Source of the DNA: Microbacterium algeriense
GTDB taxonomy: Bacteria; Actinomycetota; Actinomycetes; Actinomycetales; Microbacteriaceae
Assembly: GCF_008868005.1 (NCBI RefSeq)
Contig: NZ_WAAO01000002.1
Span: 868,001 to 932,000 of the forward strand
DNA: 64,000 nucleotides
Reading direction: 5' to 3'
Of the stretch, positions 37,473 to 45,609 are shown in pieces; position 1 is the stretch's first letter; every line of letters starts with the position of its first letter. A program made the position numbers and the translations under genes. A model generated the notes under the pieces. It searched no databases. It was given only the letters and a program-made list of their open reading frames with translations, and was not told the origin of the DNA.

Positions 37473-38173
37473 GCCTCCCACCCCCGCACCGCGTGTGCGC
37501 CGACGACCGTGACGAGCTCCGCTGCATCCATGCCCGTGACCTCGGCCCACGCGACGATGCCGGCGGCGACCGGACCCTGCCCGCCGAAGAACGTCACCTC
37601 GGCGCCCGTCTCGACCTCGGCCCCGTCGAGTTCCACGACGCACACATCCATGGCGACGCGCCCGACGATGCGTCGGGCGACACCACCCACCTCGACGTCG
37701 GCGTTGTTGCCGAGCGCCCGGACGATGCCTTGCGCGTAGCCGCCGGTGACGAGCGCCACCGTGGTGTCGGTGGCGGCCCGGTAGGTGTAGCCGTACGAGA
37801 CGGCGTCACCCGGGCGCAGGCGCTTGGTCGAGAGCACCTGACCGCTCAGCCGCATGACGGGGCGCGTCGCGAGCGCGCCACGGGCATCCGGGAGACCGTA
37901 CAGCAGGTCGGCGGCGATGTCGGGCTCACCGGTGGTGACGGCGGCGATGCCCTCGAGCCGGAGGGCATCGACCTCGCCCGGCGCGTCGACGCGCACCCGC
38001 TCCGCGCCCGCAGCCGTCACAGCCTGCGCGACGGCGAGGAGTCCGTGACCCCACGCATCCCGGCGGAGATCGGCCATGCGTCCGCCGGCGAGAACGGCTG
38101 CCGCGGCCCCCGCAGCAAGCGCCGAGCGGGAGATGATGGCCCGTGGCAGGGCGCTGGAAGTCGTCTCACACAC
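37469..38173 (-). CDS. alanine racemase-like protein B: C-terminal catalytic domain kept, barrel mostly deleted, PLP lysine replaced
   Basis: A 234-residue racemase-like protein. An N-terminal remnant aligns with the PLP-lysine strand (LRRDAWGHG), but Arg37 sits where the lysine should be and Trp41 replaces the tyrosine. About 150 residues of barrel are absent. The C-terminal domain is well kept: VSYGYTY at 125-131 (catalytic Tyr127), GGYAQGIVRAL at 144-154 and GRVAMDVCVVEL with Met175-Asp176. It is in frame, with no premature stop, and its TGA overlaps the start of partner A (ATGA). Relatives are annotated as alanine racemase C-terminal-domain proteins. Confidence 0.82.
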   Translation of the reverse strand: MCETTSSALPRAIISRSALAAGAAAAVLAGGRMADLRRDAWGHGLLAVAQAVTAAGAERVRVDAPGEVDALRLEGIAAVTTGEPDIAADLLYGLPDARGALATRPVMRLSGQVLSTKRLRPGDAVSYGYTYRAATDTTVALVTGGYAQGIVRALGNNADVEVGGVARRIVGRVAMDVCVVELDGAEVETGAEVTFFGGQGPVAAGIVAWAEVTGMDAAELVTVVGAHAVRGWEA

Positions 38174-38253
38174 GTGCTCCAGCCTAGCTTCCGCCTCCCA
38201 GGTCGGCCGTCCGAGCCCCCGTAGACTGGTGGTGACCCCGACCCTGGAGCCTC

Positions 38254-39270
38254 ATGTCTCGTCTTTCCCTCGCGCCCCGCATCCGCTATCTGCTGGGACG
38301 TGCTCGCCGCATCGACGTCGGATCGGTGGTGGAGCGCGCCAAGGAGGCCTCGGAGCAGCACCACAAGCCGGTGCCTGCCATCGTCGTCGACATGCTCTGG
38401 TCCGCCGCACGGCACAACGTCGGCTTCCAGGACTACATCGACTACGACTTCGCCATGCTGAACAAGGCGGAGCGCGAGACGTACATGACCCACCCGGTGT
38501 CCAACCAGCTCTCGCAGCGGTACGACCACCCGGACTACCGCTGGATCTTCCAGGACAAGGTCGAGTTCGACAAGCAGTTCTCCCGGTTCCTGCGACGCGA
38601 GTGGATGGTCGTCGAGGAGGGGAACGCCGAGGCCCTGCGGGAGTTCACCCAGCGTCTCGGCACGATCGTCACCAAAGAGCCCGTCGGCCAGGCGGGCACC
38701 GGAGTGCACCGCTACCACGCGGCCGACATCGAAAACTGGGACGAGTTCCACCGCGGACTCCTCCAGCGCGGTGAACTGCTGATCGAGGAGGTCATCCGAC
38801 AGCACGACGCGCTCGCGGCGGTCTGCCCCGGCACCGTGAACACCACCCGCATCACGGCGTTCTTCGACGGCGAGAAGGCGCACATCCTGGCGATGGCGCA
38901 GAAGTTCGGCCGCGGCGCGGTGAGCGACCAGATGACGTTCGGCGGGTTCTACACGATGCTCGACGAGAACGGCCACGCCGTCGGCGCCGGATACGACTCG
39001 CACGGCCACGTGCACGAGACGCACCCCGACTCGGGGTTCCGCATCGCCGACTTCCAGCTTCCGTACATGGACGAGGTGCGCGCGTTCATCGACGAGGTCG
39101 CCCGGGTCGTTCCGCAGGTGCAGTACGTCGGCTGGGACATCGTGGTGTCGCCCGACGGCCCGGTGCTCGTCGAGGGCAACTGGGGCGCGGGTGTGTACGA
39201 GAACAAGCCCAGCGTCACCGGCATCCGCACCGGACACAAGCCGCGTTACCGCGAGGTCATCGGCTTCTGA
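38254..39270 (+). CDS. sugar-transfer-associated ATP-grasp protein
   Basis: A 338-residue ATP-grasp enzyme of the ATPgrasp_ST type, predicted from family studies to ligate an amino or carboxyl group onto cell-surface material. Nucleotide-binding residues are seen in VTKEPVGQAGTGVHR, LIEEVIRQHDAL is the hinge strand, and the metal ligands lie in DIVVSPDGPVLVEGNWG. The start ATG follows TGGAGCCTC, and TAGACT at 38222-38227 may be its -10. It is divergent from the racemase-like pair by 80 bases and convergent with the CofE-like ligase gene. Confidence 0.83.
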   Translation: MSRLSLAPRIRYLLGRARRIDVGSVVERAKEASEQHHKPVPAIVVDMLWSAARHNVGFQDYIDYDFAMLNKAERETYMTHPVSNQLSQRYDHPDYRWIFQDKVEFDKQFSRFLRREWMVVEEGNAEALREFTQRLGTIVTKEPVGQAGTGVHRYHAADIENWDEFHRGLLQRGELLIEEVIRQHDALAAVCPGTVNTTRITAFFDGEKAHILAMAQKFGRGAVSDQMTFGGFYTMLDENGHAVGAGYDSHGHVHETHPDSGFRIADFQLPYMDEVRAFIDEVARVVPQVQYVGWDIVVSPDGPVLVEGNWGAGVYENKPSVTGIRTGHKPRYREVIGF

Positions 39271-39451
39271 CCCTTCGACGAGCTCAGGGACCCCAGGCAC
39301 GACGAGCTCGGGGACCCAGGGCACGACGAGCTCAGGGACCCAGGGCGGATCAGGGCCCCGGGGCGCGACGAGCTCAGGGACCCAGGGCACGACGAGCTCA
39401 GGGACCCTCGGCGGATCAGGGAGCCCCGGTGGGTCGCTGAGCCTGTCGAAG
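39271..39451. repeat. tandem array of a 17-base intergenic repeat, plus an inverted copy
   Basis: Five copies of CGACGAGCTCAGGGACC (one with a base change) start at 39276, 39300, 39324, 39366 and 39390. Four of the steps are 24, 24, 42 and 24 bases. An inverted related copy (GCTGAGCCTGTCGAAG) lies at 39436-39451. The array begins immediately after the ATP-grasp stop codon. Related copies occur after ppgK at 62660. It resembles the TTCGACAGGCTCAG-type dispersed repeats of many actinobacterial genomes. The remainder of this gap to 39534 shows no gene. Confidence 0.8.
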
Positions 39452-39534
39452 CGGCCGGCGCCAGGACAGACGAACCGGCCCCCTGCTTTCGCGCGCAAGG
39501 GGCCGGTTCGGCCGTGGAAGAACGGGTCGTGGAC

Positions 39535-40230
39535 TCAGAGCTCGCGGACGATGCCCAGCGGCGTGGACTCGAGGCCCTGGCCGAGCGGGTTGTCTCCGAG
39601 GATCTTCACCAGGCGCTGCTCCCCCGCCTTGTCCAGAGTGGACCCGAGGATGTTCCCTCCGAGGTCGTTGATGTCGACGACGGCCACCTCGGCGTGTCCG
39701 CCGATCAGCGTCTTCAGATGCGCGGCGACGCCATCCGGATCCTTGGGTCCGAGCACGACCGCCTCGTTGTACGGCGGGATCGTGTGCTTGGTCGGTCCGT
39801 CGATCGCGCGCGCCTTGTCCCCCGCGATGCGGTAGAAGTCGCCGCGGCGACCGAACGCCTTGGTGACGGCGGCGACAGCGGAGGCGAACAGGATGCGCGG
39901 CGTGCCGCACTCCCGGAGCGCCATCTCCATCGTCTCCGGCATGCCCAATCCGATGCCGTACGGCGTGCGGGTGACGTACTTGGAGAGGAACAGCGCGAGC
40001 TTCCGCGGCTTGATCTCGTCGAGACGGTACGACCGTCCCTGCGTGATCGCCACGATCTTCTCGGTCACGAACAGCAGGTCCCCGGGCTGCACGGCGCCCT
40101 TCGCGTACTCCGTGATGACGGCGTCGAGGTCGTCATCCGGCATCACGACGCGCGTGCGCAGCGGGATGCGTGCGTAGCTCTTGCCGTCGACGCTGGTCTC
40201 GAGCGCCTTGCCCTCGTTCGCCTGCATCAC
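39535..40230 (-). CDS. CofE-like (F420-0:gamma-glutamyl ligase family) amide ligase
   Basis: A 231-residue protein resembling the coenzyme F420-0:L-glutamate ligase fold: [20 protein letters not shown] near the N-terminus, then a central [12 protein letters not shown], and [14 protein letters not shown], likely metal-binding, near the C-terminus. True CofE adds glutamate to F420-0. No other F420 biosynthesis gene is here, so another carboxyl substrate is plausible. The first two codons are ATGATG and contain the sigA stop, so the gene is translationally coupled to sigA. It converges with the ATP-grasp gene across the repeat array. Confidence 0.75.
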   Translation of the reverse strand: MMQANEGKALETSVDGKSYARIPLRTRVVMPDDDLDAVITEYAKGAVQPGDLLFVTEKIVAITQGRSYRLDEIKPRKLALFLSKYVTRTPYGIGLGMPETMEMALRECGTPRILFASAVAAVTKAFGRRGDFYRIAGDKARAIDGPTKHTIPPYNEAVVLGPKDPDGVAAHLKTLIGGHAEVAVVDINDLGGNILGSTLDKAGEQRLVKILGDNPLGQGLESTPLGIVREL

Positions 40231-41471
40231 TCGAGGTAGTCCCGCAGCGACTGCGAGCGGCTCGGGTGGCGCAGCTTGGCCATCGTCTTGGACTCGATCT
40301 GACGGATGCGCTCACGCGTCACGCCGAACGTGTCGCCGATCTGGTCGAGCGTCTTCGGCTGACCGTCGCCCAGGCCGAAGCGCATGCGGATCACGCCGGC
40401 CTCGCGCTCGGAGAGCGAGTCGAGGAGCTGCTCGAGCTGACGCTGCAGCATCGTGAAGCCCACCGCGTCGGCGGGGACGACAGCCTCGGTGTCCTCGATG
40501 AGGTCACCGAACTCGCTGTCTCCGTCTTCACCGAGCGGGGTGTGCAGGGAGATCGGCTCACGGCCGTACTTCTGCACCTCGACCACCTTCTCCGGGGTCA
40601 TGTCGAGCTCACGGCTGAGCTCTTCCGGAGTGGGTTCGCGACCGAGGTCCTGCAGCATCTGCCGCTGCACGCGGGCGAGCTTGTTGATGACCTCGACCAT
40701 GTGCACCGGGATGCGGATCGTGCGGGCCTGGTCGGCCATCGCGCGGGTGATCGCCTGACGGATCCACCAGGTGGCGTAGGTCGAGAACTTGAAGCCCTTG
40801 GTGTAGTCGAACTTCTCGACGGCGCGGATGAGGCCGAGGTTGCCCTCCTGGATCAGATCCAGGAACTGCATGCCGCGCCCGGTGTAGCGCTTGGCGAGCG
40901 AGACCACCAGACGGAGGTTCGCGCCGAGCAGGTGGCTCTTCGCACGCTGACCGTCACGGGCGACCCACTGCAGGTCGAGTCCGAGCTGGCTCGTCTTCTC
41001 GGCGGGCGACATCGCGGAGAGCTTCTCCTCGGCGAACAGACCCGCCTCGATGCGCATCGCGAGTTCGACCTCTTCGGCCGCGTTCAGCAGCGCGACCTTT
41101 CCGATCTGCTTCAGGTAGTCCTTGACCGGGTCGGCCGTGGCTCCGGTGATCTGCGTCGAGTAGACCGGGACGTCCTCGTCGTCGTTCGACGAGATGACGA
41201 TGGCGCCGGTCGGAAGCGGCTCGGTGAAGGCAGGCTTCGCGTCCTCGTCCTCGTCCTCGCTCTCCTCCGCAGCGCCTGCGGCGGGAGCCTCGTCCTCTTC
41301 GACGACGTCCTCGGACTTCTTCTTCTTCACGGGGGCGCGCTTGGCAGCGGCGCGCTTGGCCGCACTCAGCGGCGCGGGCTTCTCGGTCGCCTCAGCCTCG
41401 GCCGAAGCGTCGGCGGTCGTCTCTTCGGCAGCCTTCTTCGTCCGGGTGTTCTTCGTCGTGGCAGGAGTCAC
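40227..41471 (-). CDS. sigA: primary RNA polymerase sigma factor
   Basis: A 414-residue sigma-70-family primary factor. The N-terminal 95 residues are Ala/Lys/Glu-rich and disordered. Region 1.2 begins [16 protein letters not shown], region 2 contains [17 protein letters not shown] and [15 protein letters not shown], region 3 [16 protein letters not shown], and region 4.2 [20 protein letters not shown]. It directs housekeeping transcription. The start is the GTG at 41471 with AAAGG upstream. The stop is embedded in the start codons of the CofE-like gene. Confidence 0.96.
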   Translation of the reverse strand: MTPATTKNTRTKKAAEETTADASAEAEATEKPAPLSAAKRAAAKRAPVKKKKSEDVVEEDEAPAAGAAEESEDEDEDAKPAFTEPLPTGAIVISSNDDEDVPVYSTQITGATADPVKDYLKQIGKVALLNAAEEVELAMRIEAGLFAEEKLSAMSPAEKTSQLGLDLQWVARDGQRAKSHLLGANLRLVVSLAKRYTGRGMQFLDLIQEGNLGLIRAVEKFDYTKGFKFSTYATWWIRQAITRAMADQARTIRIPVHMVEVINKLARVQRQMLQDLGREPTPEELSRELDMTPEKVVEVQKYGREPISLHTPLGEDGDSEFGDLIEDTEAVVPADAVGFTMLQRQLEQLLDSLSEREAGVIRMRFGLGDGQPKTLDQIGDTFGVTRERIRQIESKTMAKLRHPSRSQSLRDYLE

Positions 41472-41638
41472 GTTTCGCCTTTCACGGAGCTGCTGTGTAG
41501 CTCCGGGACATTTCGGACACTAGTAAGACCCTTGTCAAGTCCAGCGCTCGAAAACACTGATTGACAACGGGTCAGAGTCCTAGTATCGCACACGTGTGGC
41601 GATGCGGACGCATTCCGTCGAACTTTTGCGGATCTGTC
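41472..41638. promoter_or_regulatory. sigA upstream region
   Basis: A 167-base gap on the minus strand between the PAC2 stop and sigA. It is comparatively AT-rich. TTGACA-like hexamers occur on both strands (for example plus strand 41562-41567, minus strand near 41538), and a 10-base palindrome CACACGTGTG lies at 41589-41598. The sigA promoter is presumably here, but no single -35/-10 pair stands out. Confidence 0.4.
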
Positions 41639-42580
41639 TCAACCGCGGCCGGGCTTGTCCTCGTCGCCGGACGGTCGCGTCGCCAGATAGCGCTCCAGCT
41701 CCGCGGCCAATTCGTCGGCGCTCGGGAGGTCGCGCTCGCTGAATCCGCCCTCGTCGTAGGAGTCGTCGTCGGGATTCCGCCCTGCCATGTAAGCGTCGTA
41801 GCGGCGCTCGAGGTTGTGCACCATCTGCTGGAGCTCATCGTTGCCGAGGACCTGCTCATCGACCCGGGCGACGTAGTCCTCACGGCGCTCCTGGACCGCA
41901 TCCAGCATCAGCACCAGACCCGTCGAGGCCATCAGCCGCTCAGCAGCCGCGATCACCGCATCCGGGTTCTCGGTCTCGGCGAGGTAGTGCGGCACGAGCA
42001 GGACGAATCCGACCACACGCTCCCCTCGCTCCGCGAAACGGAACTCCAGGAGATGACCGGCCGTCGCCGGCACCTTCGTGCGCGGACGCCACACCGAGTG
42101 CGCGACGGCCAGATCGCGCCGGTTGCCGCTGACCGTCGTGCCGATCGGGCGCGTATGCGGCACGGGCATGGCGATCGAGTGCACCCAGTGCAGACCGGAG
42201 ACCTCGAATTCAGCGGCCAGATCGAGCACGGTGCTCGCGAAGGCGTTCCAGGCGAAGTCGGGCTCGTATCCCGCCAGCAGCAGGAACGGGCGGCCGAGAG
42301 CGTCGGTCGCGAGCGACAGTTCGAGCCGCGGCGGCCGGAACTCGGTCAGGTGGTCCTGGTCGAAGGAGATCACGGGGCGACGAGCGCGGTAGTCCAGCAG
42401 GACGTCGTTGTCGAACACGGCGATCGGCTCGGGAGAAGCCGTCTCGCGCAGGTGATCGATGAGTCCCGAGACGGCGCTGCCGGCATCGGTGAAACCTGTC
42501 AGAAGCAGCACCAGGGGCAGGCCGTGCGGCACTGCGGGCGCATCCGCGACGCGTTCGTAGATATCACCGGAGAAGGGCAT
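41639..42580 (-). CDS. PAC2-family protein
   Basis: A 313-residue protein of the PAC2 (proteasome assembly chaperone-like) family, with the strands LVLLLTGFTDAGSAVSG, PFLLLAGYEPDFAWNAF and VHSIAMPVPHTRP in the expected order. The C-terminal 60 residues are acidic. Archaeal and actinobacterial PAC2 proteins have no established activity. It is encoded upstream of sigA on the same strand, a conserved neighbourhood, and is divergent from pepA. Confidence 0.87.
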   Translation of the reverse strand: MPFSGDIYERVADAPAVPHGLPLVLLLTGFTDAGSAVSGLIDHLRETASPEPIAVFDNDVLLDYRARRPVISFDQDHLTEFRPPRLELSLATDALGRPFLLLAGYEPDFAWNAFASTVLDLAAEFEVSGLHWVHSIAMPVPHTRPIGTTVSGNRRDLAVAHSVWRPRTKVPATAGHLLEFRFAERGERVVGFVLLVPHYLAETENPDAVIAAAERLMASTGLVLMLDAVQERREDYVARVDEQVLGNDELQQMVHNLERRYDAYMAGRNPDDDSYDEGGFSERDLPSADELAAELERYLATRPSGDEDKPGRG

Positions 42581-42693
42581 GTCTCCATGCTACGAGCAGC
42601 CCCGGACCCCGGGGCGCGGCACGTCATGCTGAGAGCGAACACGCGCACGGTCGGCGCGCGACGGCGCCGCGAGGGAGATCCTAGGATGGAGGC

Positions 42694-44166
42694 ATGACGC
42701 TTCCCGTGCTCTCGCACACCACCGATCAGTTCCCCGGAAGCGCTGCAGATGCCGCAGTGCTCGTCGTCTCGGCTCTCCCCGAGTCCGCCGCATCCCTGGC
42801 CGACCACCCCGGCCTCGCCGACGCCCTCGCCGGCATCGGGTTCACGGGCGCAGCCGGATCCTTCACTCGCGTGTACGCACCGGATGTGACGGCGCTGCCG
42901 TTCGCCGTCGTGGGTGCGGGCGCCGATCCCGATGCCGCCGCCGTGCGTGCCGCAGCCGGCGTCGCGCTGCGCAGTCTCACGGGCTTCGACCACGTGGCGC
43001 TCGGCCTCGCAGACGGACTCGAGTCCTTCGCCGAGGCCGCGGCGGAAGGCGCGATCCTGGGCGGGCACCGCTTCGACGGCTACCGCACCGAGAAGGGGAA
43101 GACGCGCGCGACCGCCGTCACCCTCCACGCGAGCCTGGACGACGCTGCCGTCGCCCGCGCTCAGGCGGTCGGAGACGCCGTGGCCCTCGTCAAGGATCTC
43201 GTGAACGTCCCGGCCGAGTGGCAGAGTCCCGCGCAGCTGGCGCAGAGTGCCGCCGACAGCGTCGCCGACCTCGACGTCACGGTGGAGATCCTGGACGAGA
43301 CCGCTCTCGCGGAGCAGGGCTTCGGCGGCATCCTCGGTGTGGGGCAGGGCTCGGACCGCCCGCCCCGCCTCGTGCGCCTCGACTACTCTCCCGCCGGCGC
43401 GACCAGGCACATCGCCCTGGTCGGCAAGGGCATCACCTTCGACACCGGAGGCCTCTCCCTGAAGCCGGCCGCATCGATGGTCGGGATGAAGTTCGACATG
43501 GCGGGTGCCGCGACCTCGCTCGCAGCGCTGCGCGCCATCGCCACGCTGGGCCTCCCCGTCCACGTCAGCGCCTGGCTCTGCATCACCGACAACATGCCCT
43601 CCGGTCGCGCACTGCGCCCCGGCGACGTCATCCGCATCCTCGACGGCACGACCGTCGAGGTGCAGAACACCGACGCCGAGGGCCGGCTGGTCCTCGCGGA
43701 CGGCCTGGTCGCCGCGAGTCGCGAGCAGCCGGACGTCATCATCGACGTCGCCACGCTCACCGGAGCGATCGTCGCCGCGCTCGGACACCGCCACACCGGC
43801 GTGTTCGGAGACGACGACACGGTGGCGGAGTTCCTCGCCGCTGCGGAGCGGGTCGACGAGCCCGCCTGGCACATGCCGCTGCCGGAGTACATGGAGGAGT
43901 CGCTGGAGTCCCCCATCGCCGACCTGCAGAATGCGAACATGGGCGATCGGATGGGCGGCGCCTCGTTCGCCGGCCTCTTCCTCCGACGCTTCGTCGGACG
44001 CACCACCGACGCGGACGACGCGCCCCGCATCCCGTGGGTGCACCTCGACATCGCGGGCTCCGGGGAACACGCCGGAGCACCGTACGGCTTCACTGAGAAG
44101 GGCCCAACGGGGGCGATGGTCCGATCGATCGTCGCCTTCGCCGAAGCATCCCACCCGGAGGCATGA
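42694..44166 (+). CDS. pepA: leucyl aminopeptidase (M17)
   Basis: A 490-residue M17 metallopeptidase removing N-terminal residues from peptides. The C-terminal catalytic domain has GKGITFDTGGLSLKP, MKFDMAGAAT and the family signature NTDAEGRL. The N-terminal domain is the usual regulatory one. The ATG at 42694 is preceded both by GGAGG and by a -10-like TAGGAT (42682-42687) six bases from the start; if the latter is used the mRNA is leaderless. Three bases separate its stop from lpdA, so the two genes are probably one operon. Confidence 0.94.
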   Translation: MTLPVLSHTTDQFPGSAADAAVLVVSALPESAASLADHPGLADALAGIGFTGAAGSFTRVYAPDVTALPFAVVGAGADPDAAAVRAAAGVALRSLTGFDHVALGLADGLESFAEAAAEGAILGGHRFDGYRTEKGKTRATAVTLHASLDDAAVARAQAVGDAVALVKDLVNVPAEWQSPAQLAQSAADSVADLDVTVEILDETALAEQGFGGILGVGQGSDRPPRLVRLDYSPAGATRHIALVGKGITFDTGGLSLKPAASMVGMKFDMAGAATSLAALRAIATLGLPVHVSAWLCITDNMPSGRALRPGDVIRILDGTTVEVQNTDAEGRLVLADGLVAASREQPDVIIDVATLTGAIVAALGHRHTGVFGDDDTVAEFLAAAERVDEPAWHMPLPEYMEESLESPIADLQNANMGDRMGGASFAGLFLRRFVGRTTDADDAPRIPWVHLDIAGSGEHAGAPYGFTEKGPTGAMVRSIVAFAEASHPEA

Positions 44167-44169
44167 CAC

Positions 44170-45543
44170 ATGACAACCCACACCTTCGACATCGTCGTCC
44201 TGGGCGGCGGCAGTGGCGGATACGCCGCGGCATTGCGCGCGAGTGAGCTCGGCAAGTCGGTCGCGCTGATCGAGAAGGACAAGGTCGGCGGGACCTGCCT
44301 GCACCGCGGTTGCATCCCCACCAAGGCGCTGCTGCACGCGGCCGAGGTGGCGGAGCACGTGCGCGATGCCGCCGCCGTCGGTGTGTCGGCGACGCTGGAC
44401 GGCATTGATCCCGCCGGTGTCCGCGCCTACCGCGAAGGCATCGTCGCCAAGAAGTACAAGGGTCTCGAGGGCCTGGTCAAGGCGCGCGGCATCACCACGG
44501 TCGCGGGTCTCGGCCGGCTGAACACCGATCGGACGGTCAGCGTCGGCGACGACGTCTACGCCGGCACGGATGTCGTGCTCGCGACCGGCTCCTACAGTCG
44601 CTCGCTGCCGGGGCTCGAGATCGGCGGGCGGATCCTCACGAGTGAGCAGGCCCTGGCTCTGGATGTCATCCCCGAGCGCGTGCTCATCCTCGGCGGCGGC
44701 GTGATCGGCGTCGAGTTCGCCAGCGTATGGCGGTCCTTCGGCGCCGAGGTCACGATCATCGAGGCGCTGCCGCACCTCGTGCCGAACGAGGACATCGCCC
44801 TGAGCAAGGGCCTGGAGCGCGCCTTCCGCCGCCGCGGCATCCAGTACTCGCTCGGCGTCCGCTTCCAGACCGCGACCCAGGACGATTCGTCCGTGACCGT
44901 CACGCTCGAGGACGGCAAGGAGTTCACCGCCGATTATCTGCTGGTGGCGGTCGGGCGCGGCCCCGTGACCGCCGACCTCGGATTCGAAGAGGCCGGCGTG
45001 ACCCTGGAGCGCGGTTTCGTCACGGTCGACGAGGAGCTGCGCACCGGCGTCCCCGGCCTGTGGGCGGTGGGTGACATCGTTCCCGGTCTCCAGCTCGCGC
45101 ACCGTGGTTTCCAGCAGGGAATCGCCGTCGCCGAGCGCATCGCGGGCCTGTCCCCCACGAACATCCCGGACTCCCAGATCCCGAAGGTCACCTACTCCAG
45201 CCCGGAGGTCGCCTCGGTCGGCGTCACCGAGGAGGCGGCGATCGCGGAGCACGGGGCGGACGCGGTCGTCGCGTACGAGTACAACCTCGCCGGCAACGGC
45301 AAGAGCGAGATCATCGGTACCAGCGGCCTCGTGAAGGTCGTCCGGATCAAGGAAGGCCCCGTCGTGGGTGTGCACCTGCTCGGCGATCGAGTCGGGGAAC
45401 TCATCACCGAGGGGCAGCTCGCGGTCGCCTGGGAGGCGCACCCCGAGGACATCGCTCCCCTGATCCACGCCCACCCGACCCAGAGCGAGGCACTCGGCGA
45501 AGCCTTCCTCGCACTGGCCGGAAAGCCCCTGCACGCCCTCTGA
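44170..45543 (+). CDS. lpdA: dihydrolipoyl dehydrogenase (E3)
   Basis: A 457-residue flavoprotein disulfide reductase. FAD is bound by VVLGGGSGGYAAALRA, the redox pair is in GGTCLHRGCIPTKALLH, the NAD motif is LILGGGVIGVEFAS, and the C-terminal catalytic His lies in AHPTQSEALGEA. It reoxidises dihydrolipoamide in the pyruvate and 2-oxoglutarate dehydrogenase complexes. It sits between pepA and sucB, 66 bases before the latter. Confidence 0.95.
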   Translation: MTTHTFDIVVLGGGSGGYAAALRASELGKSVALIEKDKVGGTCLHRGCIPTKALLHAAEVAEHVRDAAAVGVSATLDGIDPAGVRAYREGIVAKKYKGLEGLVKARGITTVAGLGRLNTDRTVSVGDDVYAGTDVVLATGSYSRSLPGLEIGGRILTSEQALALDVIPERVLILGGGVIGVEFASVWRSFGAEVTIIEALPHLVPNEDIALSKGLERAFRRRGIQYSLGVRFQTATQDDSSVTVTLEDGKEFTADYLLVAVGRGPVTADLGFEEAGVTLERGFVTVDEELRTGVPGLWAVGDIVPGLQLAHRGFQQGIAVAERIAGLSPTNIPDSQIPKVTYSSPEVASVGVTEEAAIAEHGADAVVAYEYNLAGNGKSEIIGTSGLVKVVRIKEGPVVGVHLLGDRVGELITEGQLAVAWEAHPEDIAPLIHAHPTQSEALGEAFLALAGKPLHAL

Positions 45544-45609
45544 GCACCAACCGGTGCCCGAGTCACTAAGCTAGACAAGCGTCATACAACTTCTGAAGGA
45601 GACTCAGTC

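Noticed and set aside
37469..38173. Calling the second racemase-like gene a pseudogene
   Set aside because: The frame is intact, overlaps its neighbour as ATGA and preserves the C-terminal catalytic motifs, which neutral decay would not do.
39271..39451. Possible CRISPR array
   Set aside because: Repeats are 17 bases at 24-base steps, leaving only about 7-base, largely repeated gaps; there are no unique spacers and no cas genes.
38017..39498. 493-codon minus-strand frame with repeated WVPELVVP units
   Set aside because: The repeat peptide is a translation of the intergenic DNA repeat, and the rest is antisense to the ATP-grasp gene.
39535..40230. Assignment as true F420-0:glutamate ligase (cofE/fbiB)
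   Set aside because: No F420 pathway genes are nearby and the neighbours are sigA and amino-acid ligation genes; only the fold family is supported.
41589..41598. CACACGTGTG palindrome as an operator for sigA
   Set aside because: Ten bases only, no second copy and no known regulator match; mentioned within the sigA upstream region but not called as a site.
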